Assembly (NCBI RefSeq): GCF_026625985.1
Contig: NZ_CP113116.1
Span: forward strand, 5,146,001 to 5,210,000
Direction: 5' to 3'
DNA from: Mycobacterium sp. Aquia_213
Lineage (GTDB): Bacteria; Actinomycetota; Actinomycetes; Mycobacteriales; Mycobacteriaceae
DNA: 64,000 nucleotides
Shown: positions 37,005 through 43,947 of the stretch, in pieces
Numbering within the stretch: the stretch's first letter is position 1
Layout: every line of letters begins with the position of its first letter
Made by a program: the position numbers and the translations under genes
The notes under the pieces: model-generated
Told to the model about the DNA's origin: nothing
The model's input: only the letters and a program-made list of their open reading frames with translations
Databases searched by the model: none

Positions 37005-37248
37005 CGCCGCGGCGGGTGCGCCACAGCCTGGCGATCCCGACGACTGCCAGCACTCCGGCGATCGTCGCCAGCAGCATGGCCAGCAGCAGCAGCTGAGGGT
37101 TGTAGACCAGTGACGTGGTCGACGGCTGGCCGTCCGTGATCGGCGCAACGGCCACGATGTGACGAGCGTGCAACCAGCTCAGCCCGACGCCCACCAGTGC
37201 CGCGCAAGCCAGCACGAGTTCGACCAGGGCGCGATAGCGGGCGATCAC
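36988..37248 (-). CDS. Small two-helix membrane protein (Rv0514-like)
   Basis: An 86-residue protein from ATG 37248 with two membrane segments: LVELVLACAALVGVGLSWLH and LLLLAMLLATIAGVLAVVG. The C-terminus is basic. Its start overlaps the DUF3093 gene stop by four bases (ATGA), and its 3' end overlaps the oprA-like gene on the other strand by 17 bases. It sits at the end of the haem operon. Function is unknown. Confidence 0.8.
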   Translation of the reverse strand: MIARYRALVELVLACAALVGVGLSWLHARHIVAVAPITDGQPSTTSLVYNPQLLLLAMLLATIAGVLAVVGIARLWRTRRGVTPSS

Positions 37249-37796
37249 AGCTCGGATTCGCTGTCGTCGTTGTAGTCGAGGTCGGCGGCGTCTGATCGGG
37301 CCGGCTCCACCCGCTCCTGCACCAGCGGGGTCAGCACTTCCCGAAGACGACGATGCCGCTTCGCCCAGGCCTGTGCGGTACGGCCCCCGGTGAGTTTCAA
37401 ACCGATCGCCGTTCGGCCACGCGGCACCCCGAACAGTTCACCGAGCGCCCGCGCCTCCTGCCACTTCGCCAGTGCCCGACCGGAATTCACCGCGTGCTCG
37501 GGCTCGGGGAAAACCTTGATGATTTCGCGCACCAGGATGGTCTCGGTGCCCTGCCGCAACGCGTCAGCGGTCAGTTCGACGGACACATGGATCCGCGCTG
37601 CCTTCACCTGCAAGGAGATGAACGCCGACACCATCACCAGAAAGATCGCCGGAACCCAGAGCGATATCGCTGCGCCACTCCACATTTCGATCAGGATCAT
37701 CGACCCTGCCGCGGCCGGGCCGCTCAGCACCCATATCCAGCTGGCACCGGGTTCGTAGAACAACGGCTTGGGGTCGCCATTTCCCGCTGTGGTCAT
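37245..37796 (-). CDS. DUF3093 membrane protein (Rv0513-like)
   Basis: A 183-residue protein from ATG 37796. Two membrane segments (WIWVLSGPAAAGSMILIEMW and LWVPAIFLVMVSAFISLQV) are followed by a soluble beta-rich domain with PEPEHAVNSGRALAKWQEAR and an acidic tail NDDSESEL. It matches the DUF3093 actinobacterial family. It lies 40 bases downstream of hemB and is coupled to the next small membrane gene. Role in haem metabolism is possible by position only. Confidence 0.82.
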   Translation of the reverse strand: MTTAGNGDPKPLFYEPGASWIWVLSGPAAAGSMILIEMWSGAAISLWVPAIFLVMVSAFISLQVKAARIHVSVELTADALRQGTETILVREIIKVFPEPEHAVNSGRALAKWQEARALGELFGVPRGRTAIGLKLTGGRTAQAWAKRHRRLREVLTPLVQERVEPARSDAADLDYNDDSESEL

Positions 37797-37836
37797 TGGA
37801 GCCTCATCCCCTGATTGTCTACCGCCGAGGTGGCCG

Positions 37837-38817
37837 CTAGGAAAGCCAACCCGCCGCCTCCGCGGCCCAATAGGTCAGCACGATATCGGCACCGGCGCGG
37901 CGAATGCTGACCAGCGATTCCAGCGCCGCGGCGCGGCCGTCGATCCAATTATTCGCTGCCGCAGCGCAAATCATCGCGTACTCCCCCGACACCTGATAGG
38001 CGGCCACCGGCACCGGCGAGACCTCTGCCGCGGCGGCCAACACGTCGAGGTAACCCATCGCGGGCTTGACCATGATGATGTCGGCGCCCTCGTCGATGTC
38101 CAATTCGATCTCGCGCACCGCTTCTCGGACGTTGCCGGGCTCCTGCTGGTAGGTGCGACGGTCGCCGGAGAGGCTGGAGCTCACCGCTTCGCGGAACGGG
38201 CCGTAGAACGCCGATGCGAACTTCGCGGCGTAGGCCAGGATCACCACGTCGGTGTAGCCCGCGGCGTCCAGGCCGTCGCGGATCGCGCCGACCTGCCCGT
38301 CCATCATCCCGCTCGGACCCACCACGTGAGCACCTGACTCTGCCTGTGCCACAGCCAATTTCACGTACCGGCCAAGAGTTGCGTCGTTGTCGACCCGGCC
38401 CCGGGCGTCGAGAACCCCGCAGTGACCGTGATCGGTGAACTCGTCGAGACAGGTGTCGGCCATCAATACCGTGGCTTCACCAAGATCCTTGGCCAGGTCG
38501 CGAAGCGCAACGTTGAGAATGCCGTCGGGGTCGGTACCGGCCGAGCCGGTCGAGTCCTTGTCCTCGTCGCGCGGGACACCGAACAGCATCAGCCCGCCCA
38601 CTCCGGCCGCCACCGCATCGGCGGCCGCGCGGCGCAGCGAATCGCGGGTGTGCTGCACGACGTCGGGCATGGACGGGATCGGCCGCGGTTCGTCGATCCC
38701 GTCGGCGACGAACATCGGCAGCACCAAATGCCTTGGCTCCAAAGATGTTTGCGCCACCAAGCGACGCAACGCGGGGGTGGAACGGAGCCGACGCGGGCGC
38801 TGCCGCGGGTAGGCCAT
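37837..38817 (-). CDS. hemB: Delta-aminolevulinic acid dehydratase HemB
   Basis: A 326-residue porphobilinogen synthase from ATG 38817. The two active-site lysines are in VILAYAAKFASAFYGPFR and DIIMVKPAMGYLDV. The metal-binding stretch reads DTCLDEFTDHGHCG; the second Cys of the zinc-type CxC triad is replaced by Asp, so a magnesium-using or metal-relaxed type is likely. It condenses two aminolevulinates. The start abuts the hemD stop, so the genes are coupled. Confidence 0.96.
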   Translation of the reverse strand: MAYPRQRPRRLRSTPALRRLVAQTSLEPRHLVLPMFVADGIDEPRPIPSMPDVVQHTRDSLRRAAADAVAAGVGGLMLFGVPRDEDKDSTGSAGTDPDGILNVALRDLAKDLGEATVLMADTCLDEFTDHGHCGVLDARGRVDNDATLGRYVKLAVAQAESGAHVVGPSGMMDGQVGAIRDGLDAAGYTDVVILAYAAKFASAFYGPFREAVSSSLSGDRRTYQQEPGNVREAVREIELDIDEGADIIMVKPAMGYLDVLAAAAEVSPVPVAAYQVSGEYAMICAAAANNWIDGRAAALESLVSIRRAGADIVLTYWAAEAAGWLS

Positions 38818-40485
38818 CTAGCGCCTGCGGCTCTTCTTGCGCGGTGGTGGCAGCGCGCCCTCGGCGCGCAACCGCGCGGCGTGCTCGGCCAGCGCGTCGA
38901 CCAGTGGGCCGATGGCAGCGGTATCGGGCTGCACGTCCACCCGCAGGCCGAACTCGGCAGCGGTCTCGGCCGTCTTGGGGCCGATGCAGGCAATGATGGT
39001 GCGCGCGTGGGGTTTTCCGGCGATGCCGACCAGGTTGCGCACCGTCGAGCTGGAGGTGAAACACACCGCGTCGAAGCCGCCCGTCTTGATCATTTCGCGG
39101 GTGGCCGCCGGTGGAGGTGCGGCACGCACCGTCCGGTACGCGGTGACATCCTCGATCTCCCAACCACGTTCACGCAGCCCTTCGGCGAGCGTCTCGGTGG
39201 CGATGTCGGCACGCGGCAGCAAGACCCGGTTCACCGGATCGAAAATGCTGTCGTAGGGCGGAAAGTCGTCCAGCAGGCCCAGCGAGGACTGTTCCCCGGC
39301 CGGCACCAGCTCGGGGCTGATCCCGAAGGCCCGAACGCGGTCGGCCGTCGATTCGCCGACGCAGGCGATCTTTACGCCGGAGAATGCGCGAGCGTCCAGC
39401 CCGAACTCGCCGAACTTCTCCCACACCGCGCGTACCGCGTTGGTGGAGGTGAACACGACCCACTGAAATCGGCCGTCGACCAATCCCTTGACGGCCCGCT
39501 CCATCTGGGCGGGGCTGCGCGGCGGCTCGACCGCGATGGTCGGTACCTCGACCGGCAGCGCGCCGTACGACGTCAGCCGCTCGCTCATCTCGCCGGCCTG
39601 GTCCTTGGTGCGCGGCACCAAGACGGTCCAGCCGTACAGAGCGCGGCTCTCCCACCAGTTCAGCTTCGACCGGCTGTTCACGGTCTTGCCGATGGTCACC
39701 ACCAGCGGTCCGGTCAGCGGGCCCGCGGGGTCGCCGGCGCCGGCCACGACGGCCGCATCGGTCAACCCGTGCAGCGTGGTTTCCACCGAACGCTGCTGAC
39801 ACGTGGTGCCCTGTGCGGTCACCACGCACGGAGTGTTCTCGGCCAGCTCGTGATCGATCAGGGTGCGGGCCGCCTCGGCCAGGTGCTGCGGGGTGGCCTG
39901 CAGGATCAGCGGTCCGGGAGCCGCCGCCAGCGCCTCCCAGTCCACGTCGCCGCGCACGTCGGCCACCGTGTGCGAGGAGCCCAGCGGCAGACCCGCATAC
40001 GTCGGCACCGCGCTGGTCGCGGACAGGCCCGGCACGATCTCGACATGCAGGTGAGTGCGCGCGACTGCGTTCACCTCGCTGATCACCGAATCGAGCGTCA
40101 GCGGGTCACCGGCCACCAGCCGCACCACGTCGACACCCGTGCGGGCCTCGGCGGTCAGCGTCTTGGCGACCTCGGCGGGCTCACCCAGCGCCGGGCGGAT
40201 GTCGGCGCCACCGGACAGCACCGTGGGCGCAGCCGGGGGTGGATCCGCGTCGGGTGACCCATCGATCGTCGCGGGCGGTGGTTCGGCAGGCGCCGGGCCC
40301 GAAACGGGCGGCAGGTCCTTGCCGATCAGCGCCAGCACCGGTTCGGGTACGTCCGGATCGGTGAACACCAGGGCCGCATTGGCCAGTACGGTGGCCGCCC
40401 GCGTGGTCAACAATCCCGGATCACCCGGGCCGGAACCCACGAACGTGATGCGGCCCGGTCTCGGCTTGCGCCCTCGCGTCGTCAT
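38818..40485 (-). CDS. hemD: Uroporphyrinogen-III C-methyltransferase/synthase fusion HemD
   Basis: A 555-residue two-domain enzyme from ATG 40485 behind GGGAG. The N-terminal half is a SUMT-like (CobA) domain with RITFVGSGPGDPGLLTTRAA and VRLVAGDPLTLDSV, interrupted by an Ala/Pro-rich insert around residues 60-100. The C-terminal half, from LYGWTVLVPRTKDQAGEMSE, is the uroporphyrinogen-III synthase domain with VVFTSTNAVRAVWE. It makes the branched tetrapyrrole from HemC product and may methylate it toward sirohaem or cobalamin. The basic C-terminus is KKSRRR. Confidence 0.94.
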   Translation of the reverse strand: MTTRGRKPRPGRITFVGSGPGDPGLLTTRAATVLANAALVFTDPDVPEPVLALIGKDLPPVSGPAPAEPPPATIDGSPDADPPPAAPTVLSGGADIRPALGEPAEVAKTLTAEARTGVDVVRLVAGDPLTLDSVISEVNAVARTHLHVEIVPGLSATSAVPTYAGLPLGSSHTVADVRGDVDWEALAAAPGPLILQATPQHLAEAARTLIDHELAENTPCVVTAQGTTCQQRSVETTLHGLTDAAVVAGAGDPAGPLTGPLVVTIGKTVNSRSKLNWWESRALYGWTVLVPRTKDQAGEMSERLTSYGALPVEVPTIAVEPPRSPAQMERAVKGLVDGRFQWVVFTSTNAVRAVWEKFGEFGLDARAFSGVKIACVGESTADRVRAFGISPELVPAGEQSSLGLLDDFPPYDSIFDPVNRVLLPRADIATETLAEGLRERGWEIEDVTAYRTVRAAPPPAATREMIKTGGFDAVCFTSSSTVRNLVGIAGKPHARTIIACIGPKTAETAAEFGLRVDVQPDTAAIGPLVDALAEHAARLRAEGALPPPRKKSRRR

Positions 40486-40508
40486 TGTCGCTCCCAAGTC
40501 ACTCTCAT

Positions 40509-41459
40509 TCAGTTACCTTCTTGCGCGGTGTTTTGCCGCGCTCCCCCGATTAGCTCTCCCGCGCCCAACTCCAACAGCTCCGTGGCCACCGAGAGCCCTA
40601 GCTCTCGGGCCCGATCGGGAGCGCCGATGCCGGACGCGCGGATCACGTCGGACCCGTCAACCGCCGCCACGCAACCGCGCAGCGACAGCTCGTCGAAGAT
40701 CCGGCCGTCCTCATCGATGGACTCGACCACCTCAGCGATCGCTCCCACCGGTGCGGAGCAACCCGCCTCCAGTTCGGCCAACAGGGTTCGCTCAGCGGTG
40801 ACCGCCGCGCGCGTGTCGGAGTCGTCCAACTCCGCCAGCACCGCCGCCAGCCGGCTGTCGTCGGCGCGGCATTCGACAGCGAGCGCGCCCTGAGCCGGTG
40901 CTGGCAACATTTGCACCGGCTCTAGCGTCTCGGTGACATCAGCGAGCCGGCCCAGGCGAGCCAGTCCGGCCCGGGCCACCACGATGGCGTCTAGATCACC
41001 ACTACTTACCCTGTTCAACCTGGTATCTAGGTTGCCTCGTAGGGGGCGGATTTCCAAACCGAGACCCAATGCCCTAAGCTGTGCGGCCCGTCGCGGGGAC
41101 GACGTGCCGACCAGCGAACCTGCTGGCAACTCCCCAAGTACCAGCCCATCGCGCGCAACCAGCGCGTCGCGCGGGTCATTGCGTGCCGGTATGGCCGCAA
41201 TCGTGAACCTCGGGTCGTCCGCGGTTGGCAAATCCTTGTGCGAGTGCACGGCAGCGTCGACCCGGCCGTCCACGATGGCCTCGCGCAACGCGGTAGTGAA
41301 CACGCCCACACCCAGACTTTCGATGGGCGCTGACGACTGGTCACCTGCCGTGCTGATGATCACCAACTCGGCGGGGTGGCCGTTGGCGATGAGAGCGTCT
41401 CTAATGACGGCGGCCTGGGTGGTGGCCAGCAAACTGCCCCGCGTGCCTAACCGGATCAC
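40509..41459 (-). CDS. hemC: Porphobilinogen deaminase HemC
   Basis: A 316-residue hydroxymethylbilane synthase from GTG 41459 (VIRLGTRGSLLATTQA). The frame is open 23 codons further upstream but that would overlap hemA. The dipyrromethane cofactor Cys is in ELEAGCSAPVGAIAE, and substrate-binding Arg residues are in GTSSPRRAAQLRALG and RPLRGNLDTRLN. It polymerises four porphobilinogens. The start lies 13 bases beyond the hemA stop. Confidence 0.95.
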   Translation of the reverse strand: MIRLGTRGSLLATTQAAVIRDALIANGHPAELVIISTAGDQSSAPIESLGVGVFTTALREAIVDGRVDAAVHSHKDLPTADDPRFTIAAIPARNDPRDALVARDGLVLGELPAGSLVGTSSPRRAAQLRALGLGLEIRPLRGNLDTRLNRVSSGDLDAIVVARAGLARLGRLADVTETLEPVQMLPAPAQGALAVECRADDSRLAAVLAELDDSDTRAAVTAERTLLAELEAGCSAPVGAIAEVVESIDEDGRIFDELSLRGCVAAVDGSDVIRASGIGAPDRARELGLSVATELLELGAGELIGGARQNTAQEGN

Positions 41460-41472
41460 GTGCGCCAATCGG

Positions 41473-42870
41473 TTACTCGGCGGATGGGATTGGGCCGCCG
41501 GGCGCGGGGTGGGTGTGCGAACCGGCATCGAATCCCGTTGACACTACTGGTAATTCGCCCGCGGTGGCGACGGCGTCGACGGCTGTCTGGTCGAGTTCGA
41601 AAAGCTCGCGCAGGGCTTCGGCGTAGCTGTCGCCGCCGGGGGCGCTGGCGAGTTGTTTGATGCGCACCGTGGGCGCGTGCAGCAGCTTGTCCACCACCCG
41701 CCGGACCGTGCGCGCAACCTCCTCGCGCTGGGCGCTCTCGAGTCCCGGGAGCCGGTTCTCCAGCCGTAGCAGCTCCGCTTCGACGACGTCGGCCGCGCGC
41801 TGGCGCAACGCGGTCACGGTCGGGGTCACCTCGGCCATCCGCTGTCCCGCCAGGTACGCGGCGACCTCGGCGGCCACGATGTGGCGCGCGGCATCGACGT
41901 CGCCCGCGGCGGCGTGCGCCGAGGGTTCGTGTTGGATGCGGTCCACGTCGACGACCCAGACGCCGGGAAGTCCGGCCACCGCGGGATCGACGTCGCGCGG
42001 CATGCCCAGGTCGCAGATCAGCAGCGGGTGGCCCGCGTCGTCGCGCTGCGCGGCGGCCAGCGCGTTGTGGACGTCGGCCAGCGACACCACCGGACTCACC
42101 GCGCCCGTACAGCTGACCACCACGTCGGCACCGGCCAGCGCCTCCGCGAGCCGGTCGAGCGTCAGTGCCTGGGCGCGCACGCCCGATTCGCGGATCTTGC
42201 GGACCAGGCGTTGTCCCCGGGACAGCGAGCGGTTGAGGACCAGGATGTGGTCGATGCCCGCCCGGATCAGGTGGGCCGCCGACAGCGCGCCCATCGCACC
42301 GGCGCCGACGACGACCGCGGTCTTGCCCGCCAGCCCGTCCACCTTGCGTTCGGCCATGCCCAGCGCGACCGACACCACCGAGGCACCGGCGGCGTCGATG
42401 GCCGTTTCGGAATGCACGCGCTTGCCGACCGACAGCGCGCGTTGGGCCAGCTCGTGCAACACCCGCCCGACCGTGCGGTTCGACTCGGCGGCGGTATAGG
42501 CCCGGCGCACCTGGCCGAGTACCTGCTGTTCGCCGATGACCGCGGAGTCCAGACCGCTGGCGACGGCGAACAGGTGCTCGACGGCGGCCTCGCTATAGCG
42601 CACGTAGGCGTATTTGGTGAGGTCGCCCATCGTCATTCCGGAGTATTCCGACAGCACCTGCCCGATTACGGCCAACCCGCCGTGGAACGCGTCAACCACC
42701 GCGTAGACCTCGACCCGGTTGCATGTCGACAACACCATGGCCTCGGTGACCAGCGGCGACTGCAAAACCCGGTCGACGATCTTGTTGCGATCCGATTCGT
42801 CGATGCTGAGTTGTTCCAGAACGGAGACCGGCGCACTACGGTGCGAAACCCCGAAGAGCAAGATGCTCAC
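41473..42870 (-). CDS. hemA: Glutamyl-tRNA reductase HemA
   Basis: A 465-residue C5-pathway enzyme from GTG 42870. It reduces Glu-tRNA(Glu) with NADPH to glutamate-1-semialdehyde for HemL. The catalytic Cys is in MVLSTCNRVEVYAVV near residue 50, the conserved GEQQVLGQVRRAY motif follows, and the Rossmann loop is VVVGAGAMGALSA. It is the first gene of the hemA-hemC-hemD-hemB string and normally the controlled step. The C-terminal tail diverges into Pro/Gly-rich sequence. Confidence 0.96.
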   Translation of the reverse strand: MSILLFGVSHRSAPVSVLEQLSIDESDRNKIVDRVLQSPLVTEAMVLSTCNRVEVYAVVDAFHGGLAVIGQVLSEYSGMTMGDLTKYAYVRYSEAAVEHLFAVASGLDSAVIGEQQVLGQVRRAYTAAESNRTVGRVLHELAQRALSVGKRVHSETAIDAAGASVVSVALGMAERKVDGLAGKTAVVVGAGAMGALSAAHLIRAGIDHILVLNRSLSRGQRLVRKIRESGVRAQALTLDRLAEALAGADVVVSCTGAVSPVVSLADVHNALAAAQRDDAGHPLLICDLGMPRDVDPAVAGLPGVWVVDVDRIQHEPSAHAAAGDVDAARHIVAAEVAAYLAGQRMAEVTPTVTALRQRAADVVEAELLRLENRLPGLESAQREEVARTVRRVVDKLLHAPTVRIKQLASAPGGDSYAEALRELFELDQTAVDAVATAGELPVVSTGFDAGSHTHPAPGGPIPSAE

Positions 42871-42992
42871 GGCAGCATCACCTGGCCAGCTCCCTCGCTA
42901 CTCCAGTAACTGAACTGGTGTCTACGGTAAACGTTTATTCGGTGGGCTACCAAATAATGAGTCCGCTCCCACCAAGCTCCCAGCCCGCAGCG

Positions 42993-43253
42993 TTATCGCG
43001 TGAGGTCGGCGCGCAGCCGCGGTTCGTCGATTTCCCAGTAACTGTGCTCGCGGCCATCCAGCAAAATCACGGGCAGCCGGTCACCGAACTCGGCGCGCAA
43101 CCCGGGGTCGCCGGCGGCCGCGGCGGCGTCGACGTCGGTGGTGGCGAGGTCGAAATCCAGCTCCCCGGCGAGTTCCGCCAGCCGCGTGTAGGCCCGCGCG
43201 CAAACCGTGCATCCGTCGCGGGTGAGCAGCTCCACCTTCGGGCGGTCAGTCAT
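42993..43253 (-). CDS. Glutaredoxin-like thioredoxin-fold protein (Rv0508-like)
   Basis: An 86-residue DUF836-type protein from ATG 43253. The redox motif CTVC (in LLTRDGCTVCARAYTRL) starts at residue 15, followed by the cis-Pro block RLPVILLDGREHSYWEID. It lies upstream of hemA on the same strand with 122 bases between. It probably reduces or glutathione/mycothiol-exchanges protein thiols, but partner unknown. The toxin locus starts on the other strand 95 bases away. Confidence 0.85.
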   Translation of the reverse strand: MTDRPKVELLTRDGCTVCARAYTRLAELAGELDFDLATTDVDAAAAAGDPGLRAEFGDRLPVILLDGREHSYWEIDEPRLRADLTR

Positions 43254-43348
43254 GGCACCAGTGTGGCATCGGCGCCTCGGTGGCCGGCCGGCCTCGCACC
43301 GCCTCAGGGTGAATTGTGGGCGGGCCCGGCGATTATTAAGTTGCGGCT

Positions 43349-43660
43349 ATGGCTGCCGACAACGAGCTGCGCGTCGATCCGCAGCTGATGGACGGATTCG
43401 CCGAGGCGCTGCTGGGCGGCGCCGAGAATCTGCGACAGCAGCTGGCCGAGCTGGACGGTCAGGTCGGCGAGATGCTGGGCGGCTGGCAGGGCGGATCGGG
43501 AAGCGCCTACTCCGCCGCGTGGGAGCTGTGGCAGCGCGGGGCTCGCGAGGTCGAGTCCGGATTGTCGGTCCTGGCCAGGGCGGTAGCCCACGCCGGTAAG
43601 GGTTTTCAGCACAACGAGGCCGTCTCCACCCAAGCGATTCGGCGGGTGCACGATGGCTGA
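43349..43660 (+). CDS. WXG100 protein, EsxF-like
   Basis: A 103-residue WXG100 protein from ATG 43349; EsxF of M. tuberculosis has, as I recall, the same length. The central WxG turn is in GEMLGGWQGGSGSAYSAAWE, flanked by two long amphipathic helices; the end GKGFQHNEAV also resembles EsxF. EsxF pairs with EsxE and takes part in export of the CpnT toxin. The gene overlaps the next WXG100 gene by eight bases, matching the esxF-esxE-cpnT-ift order. The chromosomal position differs from H37Rv. Confidence 0.9.
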   Translation: MAADNELRVDPQLMDGFAEALLGGAENLRQQLAELDGQVGEMLGGWQGGSGSAYSAAWELWQRGAREVESGLSVLARAVAHAGKGFQHNEAVSTQAIRRVHDG

Positions 43661-43943
43661 GGCGTTTCGGGTGGATCCTCAGGCGCTGGCGGATTCCGTG
43701 CAGCGGATGGCCGAATTTCAGCGCTATGCCGAGAGCATGCTCACCGAAATCGACTCTCTGGTAAGCAATCTGCACACGACATGGTCGGGTGAGGCGGCGG
43801 CAGCCCATGCCGAAGCCCATCAGCACTGGGCGCGCGGCGAGGCGATGATGCGCGAGGCGTTGGCCCGGTTGCGGTCGGCCGGCGCGACGGCGCACGGCAA
43901 CTACACCGGCGCCATGTCAACGAATTTGGCGATGTGGTCGTGA
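43653..43943 (+). CDS. WXG100 protein, EsxE-like
   Basis: A 96-residue WXG100 protein from ATG 43653. It carries the WSG turn in NLHTTWSGEAAAAHAEAHQH, then a long helix, and ends GNYTGAMSTNLAMWS, which is close to the C-terminus of EsxE that I recall. It should form a heterodimer with the EsxF-like protein. It overlaps that gene by eight bases and is followed after four bases by the CpnT-like gene, so all are cotranslated. Confidence 0.9.
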   Translation: MAEAFRVDPQALADSVQRMAEFQRYAESMLTEIDSLVSNLHTTWSGEAAAAHAEAHQHWARGEAMMREALARLRSAGATAHGNYTGAMSTNLAMWS

Positions 43944-43947
43944 GCTA

